From DASRTE01 sp035316885 (lineage in GTDB: Bacteria; Actinomycetota; Actinomycetes; Jiangellales; Jiangellaceae), in the NCBI GenBank assembly GCA_035316885.1, contig DATHII010000259.1, positions 1 through 16,416 of the forward strand: 16,416 bases of DNA. Direction: 5' to 3'. Below are positions 1-8,575 of the stretch, in pieces. Every line of letters starts with the position of its first letter. Positions within the stretch are counted from its first letter, which is position 1. Made by a program: the position numbers and the translations under genes. The notes under the pieces are model-generated. The model made no database searches and was not told the origin of the DNA. It saw only the letters and a list, made by a program, of their open reading frames with translations.

Positions 1-1
1 G

Positions 2-67
2 GGGAGGGTCGTCGAGATCCAGTCGGTCTTCTACTGGATCACACCGTCCTTCTACGGTCGCGTCTAG
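2..67 (+). CDS. C-terminal end of an unidentified protein (partial)
   Basis: The frame starting at base 2 is open and ends at TAG 65-67. It encodes about 21 residues ending in ITPSFYGRV, with aromatic residues (VFYWI) and mostly G/C third bases as in the real genes around it. The other two forward frames have poorer codon bias. The gene would converge on ppa, whose stop lies 20 bp further on. In Mycobacterium tuberculosis the gene beyond ppa in this convergent position is, from memory, an integral membrane protein, so a membrane protein is possible but not shown. The fragment is too short to name. Two small hairpins lie within it, so this stretch could instead be non-coding terminator DNA. 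Confidence 0.4.
   Translation, partial: GRVVEIQSVFYWITPSFYGRV
16..58. terminator. Tandem hairpins at the convergent gene ends
   Basis: GATCCAGT (16-23) and ACTGGATC (33-40) form a perfect 8-bp stem with a 9-nt loop. ACCGT (43-47) and ACGGT (54-58) form a 5-bp stem with a 6-nt loop immediately after it. They lie 30-72 bp beyond the ppa stop, on the side where ppa transcription would end. There is no U-tract, as is common in actinobacteria. They also overlap the end of the + strand partial gene, so termination is an inference. Confidence 0.35.
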
Positions 68-80
68 ATGCGTCTAGATG
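61..80. repeat. Two tandem copies of a 10-bp unit
   Basis: The decamer CGTCTAGATG occurs twice in direct succession (61-70, 71-80) in the short gap between the two convergent stop codons. The first copy contains the TAG stop of the upstream partial gene. It looks like a small local duplication and no function is suggested. Confidence 0.7.
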
Positions 81-87
81 TGGTCTG

Positions 88-594
88 TCAAGCCGGGGGG
101 TGTTCGTAGTAGCCGGTGTCGCGGGCGCGCTGGTAGGACCGCTCGATCTCGGCCTCGGTCTCCACCCGGTTGGCCCACGTCGCGCCTTCGACCGACTTGC
201 CCGGCTCGAGCTCCTTGTAGACCTCGAAGAAGTGCTGGATCTCCATCCGCTCGAACTCCGGGATGTCGTACAGATCATGCAGGGGCGCCTTGCGGACATC
301 GCCCGCGGGCACACACATCACCTTGTCGTCGCCGCCGGCCTCGTCCTTCATCCGGAACATGCCCACGGCCCGGCACCGGATCAGACAGCCGGGGAAAGTC
401 GGATCGTCGATGAGCACGAGCGCGTCGAGCGGGTCGCCGTCCTCGCCGAGCGTCTGCTCGATGAATCCGTAATCGGCCGGATAGCGCGTCGAGGTGAACA
501 GCCGCCGATCGAGCTTGATGCGACCGGTGGTGTGGTCGAGCTCGTACTTGTTCCGGCTCCCGGCCGGTATCTCGATGGTGACGTCGAACTCCAC
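88..594 (-). CDS. ppa: Inorganic pyrophosphatase, family I
   Basis: Soluble cytoplasmic enzyme that hydrolyses pyrophosphate to two phosphates with Mg2+, pulling biosynthetic reactions forward. The 168-residue product begins (M)EFDVTIEIP and carries the family I signature DGDPLD at residues 52-57, with the upstream RYPADYGFI block and the downstream GGDDKV block. Its length is normal for bacterial family I enzymes. The frame is open far upstream, but GTG at 594 is chosen because GGGAGG lies 5 nt before it (600-605) and the protein then starts exactly like known actinobacterial enzymes. From memory, the mycobacterial enzyme has active-site histidines at 21 and 86; here His21 is kept and position 86 is Ala. 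It is divergent from dacB with 51 bp between starts, the arrangement conserved in actinobacteria. Confidence 0.97.
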   Translation of the reverse strand: MEFDVTIEIPAGSRNKYELDHTTGRIKLDRRLFTSTRYPADYGFIEQTLGEDGDPLDALVLIDDPTFPGCLIRCRAVGMFRMKDEAGGDDKVMCVPAGDVRKAPLHDLYDIPEFERMEIQHFFEVYKELEPGKSVEGATWANRVETEAEIERSYQRARDTGYYEHPPA

Positions 595-631
595 GACCGC
601 CTCCCGTTCACGACTGACCTGCAGTGTCCCG

Positions 632-637
632 TACCGT
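632..637 (+). promoter_or_regulatory. Putative -10 element of dacB (leaderless type)
   Basis: TACCGT fits the actinobacterial TAnnnT -10 pattern and ends 8 nt before the dacB GTG. No Shine-Dalgarno is visible, so transcription could start at the start codon. A weak TTCACG lies 19 bp upstream. Support is positional only. Confidence 0.4.
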
Positions 638-645
638 GACCGGTC

Positions 646-2043
646 GTGTCTCGTCGCGTGGACGCCCTGATCGCCGCGCTCGCCGTGCTGCTGGCTGCGG
701 GCGTTGCGACCCTTCTGGTCACCGGTGTGGTCGACCTGGGCCCGCAGGCCGTCCCCACGCCCCCGCCCAGCGAGACCTCCACTCCGACTCCGGAACCGGT
801 GCCCAGCGTGCTGCCGGCGGCGTCGTCGAGGCCGGTACCGGGCGAAGTGGACGTTGCGGACGCCCTCGCGCCTGCCCTGGCGGCCGGCGCACTGGGCGGG
901 CGCGTCGGCGTCTCCGTCGTCAACCTCCGCACGGGCGTGGCCGCACTCGGGATCGGCCCCGACTCCCTGGTCCCGGCGAGCACCCTGAAAGTCCTGACGG
1001 CGGCCGCCGCGCTCGACGTGCTGGGAGAGGACCACATCTTCACGACCCGGGTCGTGCGCGGGAGGGTGCCCGGTGACGTCCTCCTCGTCGGCGGTGGCGA
1101 CCCCACCCTGACCGCCGCCGACCCGCCTGCACCGCGCGCCACCCGGCTGGCCAGCCTGGCCGAGGCCGCGGCCGCCGCGCTGCGGGCATCCGGAACGACG
1201 GCGGTGCGCCTGCTCGTGGACGACACGCTGTTCACCGGTCCGGCGGTCGACCCCGACTGGCGTCCGACCTACCTGTCGTCCGGCGCCGTCGGCCCGGTGA
1301 GCGCCCTGGCCGTCGACGGTGGACGCACCCGCCCGGACACCGACCGCCGGACGGCCGACCCGGCGTTGGCCGCGGCGGCCACGTTCGCGGGCCTGCTGGC
1401 GGAGCATGGCGTCGATGTGACGTCCGAGCCGGTGCGTGGCGAGACACCCAGTGGAGCGACGGAGATCGCAACCGTCGACTCCGCGCCGCTGGCGGACATC
1501 GTCGAACACGTCCTGGCAGTCAGCGACAACGACGGTGCAGAGGTGCTGGCCCGTCACGTCGCGCGACGCGCCGGTATGCCCGCGACATCGGAGGCGATCG
1601 GTCCAGCGATCGTCAGGGCGCTGACCGGCCTCGGCATCGACGTCTCGGGGCTGACCGTTTTCGACGGCAGTGGACTCGCCAGGGGGAGTGCGGTGCCACC
1701 TCGTGTGTTGACCGCCACGCTGACCGCGGCCGCCAGCCCAGCACATCCGCACTTGCGTCCGGTGCTCACTGGGCTGCCCGTAGCCGGCTTCACCGGCACC
1801 CTCGACGACCGGTTCGACTCGTCGGCGGCTGCGGACGGGGTGGGTGTGGTTCGTGCGAAGACTGGGACGCTGGCCGGCGTCGCTTCGCTGGCGGGGATCG
1901 TCGTGGCGCGCGACGGCACGACGTACGCGTTCGCGGTGATGGCGGACGAGGTGGTGAACAGCCTGGCGGCTCGGTCGGCCCTGGACGACGTGGCCGCCGC
2001 CCTCGCGCGCTGCGGTTGTGCGGCACCTGGCCCGAACTTTTGA
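646..2043 (+). CDS. dacB: D-alanyl-D-alanine carboxypeptidase/endopeptidase, S13 family (PBP4 type)
   Basis: Low-molecular-weight penicillin-binding protein that trims or cleaves peptidoglycan stem peptides outside the membrane. The 465-residue product has an N-terminal hydrophobic segment (about residues 7-29) acting as signal or anchor, and a Pro/Thr/Ser-rich linker (about 33-65). The three penicillin-recognition motifs follow in order: STLK at 112-115 (nucleophile Ser112), SDN at 293-295 and KTG at 405-407. The long insertion between the first two motifs is typical of S13 enzymes. GTG 646 is taken as the start; GTG 658 is an alternative four codons in. There is no clear ribosome site, but a TAnnnT hexamer lies just upstream. 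It is divergent from ppa and followed 26 bp later by the metalloprotease gene. Confidence 0.95.
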   Translation: MSRRVDALIAALAVLLAAGVATLLVTGVVDLGPQAVPTPPPSETSTPTPEPVPSVLPAASSRPVPGEVDVADALAPALAAGALGGRVGVSVVNLRTGVAALGIGPDSLVPASTLKVLTAAAALDVLGEDHIFTTRVVRGRVPGDVLLVGGGDPTLTAADPPAPRATRLASLAEAAAAALRASGTTAVRLLVDDTLFTGPAVDPDWRPTYLSSGAVGPVSALAVDGGRTRPDTDRRTADPALAAAATFAGLLAEHGVDVTSEPVRGETPSGATEIATVDSAPLADIVEHVLAVSDNDGAEVLARHVARRAGMPATSEAIGPAIVRALTGLGIDVSGLTVFDGSGLARGSAVPPRVLTATLTAAASPAHPHLRPVLTGLPVAGFTGTLDDRFDSSAAADGVGVVRAKTGTLAGVASLAGIVVARDGTTYAFAVMADEVVNSLAARSALDDVAAALARCGCAAPGPNF

Positions 2044-2051
2044 TGCGGACG

Positions 2052-2066
2052 CTCACGTAGCGTGAG
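2052..2066. promoter_or_regulatory. Palindromic operator-like site with embedded -10 hexamer
   Basis: CTCACG (2052-2057), TAG, CGTGAG (2061-2066) is a perfect 6-bp inverted repeat with a 3-nt centre, in the 26-bp gap before the metalloprotease gene. The hexamer TAGCGT (2058-2063) within it fits a -10 element and ends 6 nt before the ATG. A GAGG (2064-2067) lies only 2 nt from the ATG, too close for a normal ribosome site. A regulator binding here would cover the promoter. Confidence 0.4.
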
Positions 2067-2069
2067 GTC

Positions 2070-3161
2070 ATGACTTCGTACGAACCAGCAGACCTGGTCG
2101 ACTGGGACCTCGCGGTTGCGACGGCCCGCCGGCTAGGCAAGCCCGGGCCCACCGTGAGCATCGAGGAGGCCCGCGGCGTGGTGACCGACCTCAAGACATT
2201 CGCCGCCGATGCGACAGCACCAGTGCGGTCGTTCACCGGGCTCGACGCCTCGGTCGCGCCGGCCCCCGTCGTCGTGGTCGACCGGGGAGGTTGGGTGCAG
2301 GCCAATGCCGACGGCATGCGCCAGATCATCGCTCCGCTCGCCGACAAGCTCCGCGAGCGGCGGACCGGATCGGGCCTGCTGGAGCAGGTCGGCCCCAAGG
2401 TGACCGGAGTCGAAACCGGCGCTCTGCTGGCGTTCCTGTCCGGCAAGGTGCTGGGACAGTTCGACCCGTTCTGGTCCGACGGCTCCGGCGCTGCCGGACG
2501 GCTGCTACTCGTGGCTCCGAACGTCGTCCACGTCGAACGTGAGCTCAAGGTCGATCCGCGCGACTTCCGGATGTGGGTGTGCCTGCACGAGGAGACCCAC
2601 CGGGTGCAGTTCACAGCCGTGTCGTGGCTACGCGATCACCTGCGCGGCGAGATCGAGTCGTTCGTCGGCGCGACCGAGATCGATCCGAGCGTGTTGATCT
2701 CGCGGCTGCGTGACGTGGTGAGGTCGGTGATCGAGAGTGCGCAGGGTGGTGAGGGCGGGCCGTCGGTGCTCGACCTCGTGCAGTCGCCCGAGCAGAAGGC
2801 GATCATCGACCGGGTCACCGCTGTGATGTCACTGCTCGAGGGACACGCGGACGTCGTCATGGACGGCGTCGGACCCGAAGTCGTCCCGAGCGTGGCGACC
2901 ATCCGCGAGAAGTTCCAACGCCGGCGGGCCGGTGCTGGCAGCCTCGACCGCACCCTGCGCCGGTTGCTCGGCCTCGAGGCGAAGATGCGGCAGTACCGCG
3001 ACGGCGCGAAGTTCGTCAACGGCGTCGTCGAGCGCGTGGGGATGAATGGCTTCAACCGGGTTTGGGAGTCCGCGGAGACGCTGCCCCATCTCGACGAGAT
3101 CGCCGATCCGGTCGCCTGGGTACGGCGCGTCCACGGTCAGGCGGCGCTCTCGCAATCATGA
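2070..3161 (+). CDS. Zinc-dependent metalloprotease of the DUF2342/zincin-2 family
   Basis: The 363-residue product matches the actinobacterial zincin-like family once labelled 'coenzyme F420 biosynthesis associated' (from memory, TIGR03624 and Pfam zincin_2). The evidence is a gluzincin-like HEETH at residues 173-177 in the context CLHEETHRVQF, and a downstream LLEGHAD (Glu257, His259) likely to supply the third zinc ligand. No signal peptide or membrane segment is seen, so it should be cytoplasmic. Substrate and role are unknown, and the F420 link comes from phylogenetic profile only; no F420 gene is in this window. ATG 2070 is the only good start near the dacB end. Its last codons overlap tilS by ATGA, so the two are translationally coupled, a pairing conserved in actinobacteria. 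Confidence 0.88.
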   Translation: MTSYEPADLVDWDLAVATARRLGKPGPTVSIEEARGVVTDLKTFAADATAPVRSFTGLDASVAPAPVVVVDRGGWVQANADGMRQIIAPLADKLRERRTGSGLLEQVGPKVTGVETGALLAFLSGKVLGQFDPFWSDGSGAAGRLLLVAPNVVHVERELKVDPRDFRMWVCLHEETHRVQFTAVSWLRDHLRGEIESFVGATEIDPSVLISRLRDVVRSVIESAQGGEGGPSVLDLVQSPEQKAIIDRVTAVMSLLEGHADVVMDGVGPEVVPSVATIREKFQRRRAGAGSLDRTLRRLLGLEAKMRQYRDGAKFVNGVVERVGMNGFNRVWESAETLPHLDEIADPVAWVRRVHGQAALSQS

Positions 3162-4219
3162 CTCTGGACGGGCCCGTGAGCACCGCCCGAGGTCCCTCCG
3201 CTGCGTCCCGGCTGGAGGTGCGGCGGGCGGTTCGAGTGGCCCTCGGCGACCTGCCGTCCGATCGTCTCGTGCTCGTGGCGTGCTCGGGGGGCGCCGACTC
3301 GCTGGCGCTGGCGGCAGCGGTGTCGCATGTCGCCACGCGGGACGGGCGGCGGGCGGGTGCGGTCACCGTCGACCACGGACTCCAGCTCGGCTCAGCCGGT
3401 CGGGCCCGCGGGCTCGCGGCCACGCTCGTCGGGCTGGGCTTCGACCCGGTCGAGGTCGTGCACGTCCGGGTCGGTGGCACGGAGGGGCCCGAGGGCAACG
3501 CGCGGCGGGTTCGGTATGCGGCACTCGGAGCGTCCGCAGAGCGGCACGGAGCCACGGCGGTCCTGCTCGGACACACCCGCGACGACCAGGCCGAGACCGT
3601 CCTGCTCGGGCTCGCGCGAGGGTCGGGGTCGCGCTCTCTCGCTGGCATGGCACCGGTCGCCGGGCGGTTCCGGCGGCCGTTGCTGGACCTGCCGCGCGCC
3701 ACCGTCCGGGCAGCCGTTCCTGACGGGTTCACTCCGTGGGACGACCCGCACAACGCGGATCCGGCCTACACCCGGTCGCGAACCCGCGAGCGGGTGCTGC
3801 CCGTCCTCGAGGCCGAGCTCGGGCCGGGTATCGGGGCCGCCCTGGCGCGAAGCGCCGACCTCTTGCGCGCCGATGCCGACGCCCTGGACGAGTGGGCCGA
3901 GCGTGCGCTTGCCGAATGCTTGATCGTCGGACGTTTTCTGTCGCCTCAGCAGCACGAATCGTCCGACGATCATGAGGAGATGACCCGGATCCGGCTCGAG
4001 GTCAAGGCGCTCGCCGGGCTTCCTCCGGCCGTACGGTGGCGCGTTCTGCGTCGCGCGGCCATCACTGCCGGCAGCCCGGCGACCGACCTCACCTCCGGCC
4101 ACGTCGCGGCGGTCGACGCGCTGGTCACGCACTGGTCCGGCCAGACAGGCGTAGACCTGCCCGGGCGGCTGCGCGCCAGCCGGTCGCACGGTGAACTCCG
4201 GTTCGTGCCCATGGGCTGA
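3158..4219 (+). CDS. tilS: tRNA(Ile)-lysidine synthase
   Basis: Converts C34 of the CAU-anticodon tRNA-Ile to lysidine with ATP and lysine, switching the tRNA from Met to Ile decoding; an essential cytoplasmic enzyme. The N-type ATP pyrophosphatase P-loop is SGGADS at residues 43-48. The GHTRDDQAETVLLGLARGSG region contains the family's conserved DDQAET. The 353-residue length and short C-terminal part fit actinobacterial TilS, which is smaller than the E. coli enzyme. ATG 3158 is chosen because it overlaps the preceding stop as ATGA; GTG 3176 is a possible alternative. The tilS-hpt-ftsH order is conserved well beyond actinobacteria. Confidence 0.94.
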   Translation: MTLDGPVSTARGPSAASRLEVRRAVRVALGDLPSDRLVLVACSGGADSLALAAAVSHVATRDGRRAGAVTVDHGLQLGSAGRARGLAATLVGLGFDPVEVVHVRVGGTEGPEGNARRVRYAALGASAERHGATAVLLGHTRDDQAETVLLGLARGSGSRSLAGMAPVAGRFRRPLLDLPRATVRAAVPDGFTPWDDPHNADPAYTRSRTRERVLPVLEAELGPGIGAALARSADLLRADADALDEWAERALAECLIVGRFLSPQQHESSDDHEEMTRIRLEVKALAGLPPAVRWRVLRRAAITAGSPATDLTSGHVAAVDALVTHWSGQTGVDLPGRLRASRSHGELRFVPMG

Positions 4220-4257
4220 CGGGCACGGCTGATCTGCGCGCCGGCGTCGGTGCGTGT

Positions 4258-4263
4258 GGGAGG
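4258..4263 (+). promoter_or_regulatory. Shine-Dalgarno deciding the hpt start
   Basis: GGGAGG ends 9 nt before GTG 4273, favouring that start over the in-frame ATG at 4288. Confidence 0.6.
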
Positions 4264-4272
4264 CTGCGGGAC

Positions 4273-4824
4273 GTGGATGCCGAGCAGATGAGTGCCGATA
4301 TCGAAAAGGTCCTCCTGTCCGAGTCCGACATCCAGCACCGGATCACCGAGATGGCGGCGGACATCGAACGCGACTACCAGGGCCGCGACCTGCTGCTCGT
4401 CGGTGTGCTCAAGGGTGCCGTCATGGTGATGGCCGATCTGTCCAGGGCCCTGAGCCGCCATGTAGAGACCGACTGGATGGCGGTGTCGTCGTACGGCTCG
4501 GGCACGAAGTCGAGCGGGGTCGTCCGCATCCTCAAGGACCTCGACACCGACCTGACCGGCCGTGACGTCCTGGTCGTCGAGGACATCATCGACACCGGGC
4601 TGACGCTGTCCTGGCTGGTGTCGAACCTGCGCTCGCGTGGCCCTGCATCGGTCGAGATCTGCACACTGCTTCGCAAGCCGGAGGCCGCGAAGACCGCCGT
4701 CGAGGTGCGGTATGTCGGCTTCGACATCCCCAACGAGTTCGTCGTGGGCTACGGCCTCGACTACGGCGAGCGATACCGCAACCTACGCGTCGTCGCCACC
4801 CTCGCGCCGCACGTCTACACCTGA
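4273..4824 (+). CDS. hpt: Hypoxanthine(-guanine) phosphoribosyltransferase
   Basis: Purine salvage enzyme that joins hypoxanthine or guanine to PRPP to give IMP or GMP in the cytoplasm. The 183-residue product has the type I PRTase PRPP-binding motif VVEDIIDTGLT at residues 101-111 and the flexible-loop region SSYGSGTKSSG (about 72-82). The LLVGVLKGAVMVMADL block (about 40-56) is typical of bacterial HPRT. The C-terminal FDIPNEFVVGYGLDYGERYRNL, which forms part of the base-binding site, is intact. GTG 4273 is preceded by GGGAGG at good spacing. The gene lies 53 bp after tilS in the same direction, as in the conserved tilS-hpt pair. Confidence 0.96.
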   Translation: MDAEQMSADIEKVLLSESDIQHRITEMAADIERDYQGRDLLLVGVLKGAVMVMADLSRALSRHVETDWMAVSSYGSGTKSSGVVRILKDLDTDLTGRDVLVVEDIIDTGLTLSWLVSNLRSRGPASVEICTLLRKPEAAKTAVEVRYVGFDIPNEFVVGYGLDYGERYRNLRVVATLAPHVYT

Positions 4825-4898
4825 AACCCGGAACCCGGCGGGCGAACACGCGCACTGGTCGCCGCGCTGGCCTGGCCACTTGCCGCAAATCCGTTCAT

Positions 4899-4916
4899 GT
4901 TCAGCGGAGCTTCAGG
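4899..4916 (+). promoter_or_regulatory. Direct repeat resembling a Pho box
   Basis: GTTCAGC (4899-4905) and CTTCAGG (4910-4916) share TTCAG with an 11-nt period, and GTTCATG (4893-4899) partly precedes them. Actinobacterial PhoP/RegX3-type sites are GTTCA-based repeats of about this period. The match is partial and the site lies about 60 bp upstream of the lipoprotein start. This is a weak call. Confidence 0.2.
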
Positions 4917-4962
4917 GCGCGTGACCCATGGTCTGCGCTATCGGCAGTCAGCCCGACCGAGC

Positions 4963-4967
4963 GGAGG
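4963..4967 (+). promoter_or_regulatory. Shine-Dalgarno deciding the lipoprotein start
   Basis: GGAGG with a 7-nt spacer to ATG 4975 selects this start over the longer open frame beginning at 4897. Confidence 0.7.
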
Positions 4968-4974
4968 CCCCGCC

Positions 4975-6366
4975 ATGCGACGCCAGATCCGCATCCACGT
5001 CGCTCCGGTCTTGTTTGCGGTAGTGCTTGTGGCCGGCGCGTGCAGCACGAGCGACCCATCGGGTGCCGGGTCGCCGGAACCCACGGCGTCGCAGGTGCCG
5101 GATGCGGCAGACCCAACCCTGTCAACCGCACCTGAGAGCGACCGGGTCGACCTCGTCGCCCCGGCCTTCACGGATCCGACGATCGTCGACAACCCGCTGT
5201 TCCCGATCGGTGAGCTGCATTCGGCCGTTCTGCTCGGCAACGTCGACGGCCATCCACTGCGGATCGAGACGACGCTCCTACCCGAACCCGAGGTCATTGA
5301 GATCGACGGCCAACAGGTGGAGACATTGGTCTCCCAGTTCGTCTCGTACTCGGACCGGCGTATACACGAGGTCGCACTCGACTGGTACGCACAGGCCGAC
5401 GACGGGTCTGTCTGGTACTTCGGCGAGGACGTGTTCAACTACGAGGACGGCGTCGTTGCGGATACGGACGGCACCTGGCTCGCCGGACGGGACGGTCCGG
5501 TCGCGATGATCATGCCTGCTGATCCTCAGGTCGGTGCGGTGTACCGACCTGAGAACATTCCCGACTCCGTCTTCGAGGAGGTCACCGTCACGTCGGTCGG
5601 GATGACCGTGGACGGTCCGCGTGGTCCAGTGCAGGGTGCGATCATCGGACAAGAGCTCCACCTTCTCGAGGGTTACTACGAGGACAAGACGTTCGCGCCC
5701 GGGTACGGAGAGTTCGCGTCGGGGGTCGATGGGGACCTCGAGGCACTCGCGATCGCGGTGCCGACCGACGCGCTGACCGATCCGGTGCCAGCTGAGCTGG
5801 AGACCCTACGACATGGCGCCATCGATGTCCTCGATGCGGCCGCTGGCGGCCGCTGGGAAGCTGCAGCGACAACGCTCGACGCGATGAGCGTGGCCTGGGC
5901 CACGCACCGGGCCGGCCACCAAGTGCCTCCAATGCTCGTCATTCAGATGAATCACGCGCTCGGCTCGCTCGCTGGTGATGCTCTGGCGCCTGCCGTCGGG
6001 GCTCGCAACAGCGTCGGTGCAAGCAACGCCTGCCTGGACGTCCTTCAGGCCAGCCTCGACCTCCAGCTGCAGTACCGGCCGCCGGCCGAGATCGATCGCG
6101 CCCGCTTCGACCGGTGGGCCCGCCAGCTTCTCGTCGACACGGGCGGAAACGAGCCCGAGCCCGGCAACATCGCCGGCGATGTCACCACGTTGGAGTGGAT
6201 CTGGGACCGGATCGCACACACCGTCGGTGACGCAGAGGCGGACGAAATCGGGCGCCAGCTGGAGGTTCTCCGAACCGCGGCGGACGACGAGGACGCCACT
6301 GCGGCCGGCGCGGCAGCGCGTCGGCTCTTCGACGTCGTGGTCGAACTGGAACCGCGCCCGAGCTGA
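4975..6366 (+). CDS. Lipoprotein of unknown function with a beta-rich region and a helical C-terminal region
   Basis: The 463-residue product has a basic N-terminus, a hydrophobic stretch and a lipobox-like AGAC placing the lipidated Cys at residue 23, followed by a Ser/Pro/Thr-rich linker to about residue 60. It should be anchored on the outer face of the membrane. Residues about 65-270 resemble a domain of unknown function I recognise by pattern (NPLFPIG, DWYAQADDGSVWYFGED at 136 onwards, IMPADPQVG, FAPGYG). Residues about 276-463 are strongly helical, with a LDLQLQYRPPAEIDRARFDRW stretch. I cannot assign a function. ATG 4975 is chosen because GGAGG (4963-4967) lies 7 nt before it and the signal sequence begins there; an upstream ATG at 4897 lacks both. 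The gene separates hpt from ftsH, which are often adjacent. Confidence 0.8.
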   Translation: MRRQIRIHVAPVLFAVVLVAGACSTSDPSGAGSPEPTASQVPDAADPTLSTAPESDRVDLVAPAFTDPTIVDNPLFPIGELHSAVLLGNVDGHPLRIETTLLPEPEVIEIDGQQVETLVSQFVSYSDRRIHEVALDWYAQADDGSVWYFGEDVFNYEDGVVADTDGTWLAGRDGPVAMIMPADPQVGAVYRPENIPDSVFEEVTVTSVGMTVDGPRGPVQGAIIGQELHLLEGYYEDKTFAPGYGEFASGVDGDLEALAIAVPTDALTDPVPAELETLRHGAIDVLDAAAGGRWEAAATTLDAMSVAWATHRAGHQVPPMLVIQMNHALGSLAGDALAPAVGARNSVGASNACLDVLQASLDLQLQYRPPAEIDRARFDRWARQLLVDTGGNEPEPGNIAGDVTTLEWIWDRIAHTVGDAEADEIGRQLEVLRTAADDEDATAAGAAARRLFDVVVELEPRPS

Positions 6367-6380
6367 GCGGGCCGCACGGC

Positions 6381-6406
6381 GGTGACTCGGGAACACCGAG
6401 TCCACC
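6381..6406 (+). terminator. Hairpin after the lipoprotein gene, likely terminator
   Basis: Beginning 15 nt after the stop codon, GGTG-ACTCGG (6381-6390) pairs with CCGAGT-CACC (6396-6401, 6403-6406) around the 5-nt loop GAACA, with one bulged base at 6402. The roughly 10-bp GC-rich stem fits a terminator, though there is no clean U-run (only GTTT at 6413-6416). The loop and the 5' arm overlap the -35 of the proposed ftsH promoter. Confidence 0.5.
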
Positions 6407-6415
6407 TGCGACGTT
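6389..6415 (+). promoter_or_regulatory. Putative SigH/SigR-type (ECF) promoter upstream of ftsH
   Basis: GGGAACA (6389-6395), a 16-bp spacer, then CGTT (6412-6415). This fits the published SigH consensus of mycobacteria (GGGAAYA, N16-17, CGTT) and the related SigR sites of Streptomyces, which drive disulfide and heat stress genes. Transcription would start near 6422 and give a leader of about 145 nt before the ftsH ATG. Activity is inferred from sequence only. Confidence 0.5.
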
Positions 6416-6505
6416 TCCAATTTGTCAGCTTCTGGTGCGCGTGGGCGCGCCGGGCTGGCCCGGTGTACCGTCGGGGTGATCCGACTTCTCCGGCGGGCCG
6501 GCCGC

Positions 6506-6533
6506 CGGACACCCCCGTTCACCGGGTGTTCCG
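6506..6533 (+). other. Hairpin in the ftsH leader
   Basis: CGGACACCC (6506-6514) pairs with GGGTGTTCCG (6524-6533) in a 9-bp stem with one bulged T and a 9-nt loop. It ends 7 nt before the GGAGG of ftsH. A second GC stem, CCGGG-CTGG-CCCGG, lies at 6450-6463. Both would be in the ftsH 5' leader if transcription begins at the proposed ECF promoter. Confidence 0.4.
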
Positions 6534-6540
6534 ACAGGCA

Positions 6541-6564
6541 GGAGGACGGGGCCGACGGCTCCCC
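6541..6564 (+). promoter_or_regulatory. Distant Shine-Dalgarno plus spacer hairpin of ftsH
   Basis: GGAGG (6541-6545) is 22 nt from ATG 6568, too far for normal initiation. The bases between can fold as GGGGCC (6548-6553), loop GAC, GG-CCCC (6557-6558, 6561-6564) with a 2-nt bulge. Folding would leave about 5 unpaired nt between GGAGG and the ATG. No in-frame start lies at normal distance from the GGAGG. Confidence 0.4.
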
Positions 6565-6567
6565 ATC

Positions 6568-8571
<2,004 letters not shown>

Positions 8572-8575
8572 CCCG

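Noticed and set aside
595..1752. N-terminal extension of the ppa frame on the minus strand
   Set aside because: It is antisense to dacB. The GTG at 594 has a strong ribosome site and gives the standard pyrophosphatase N-terminus.
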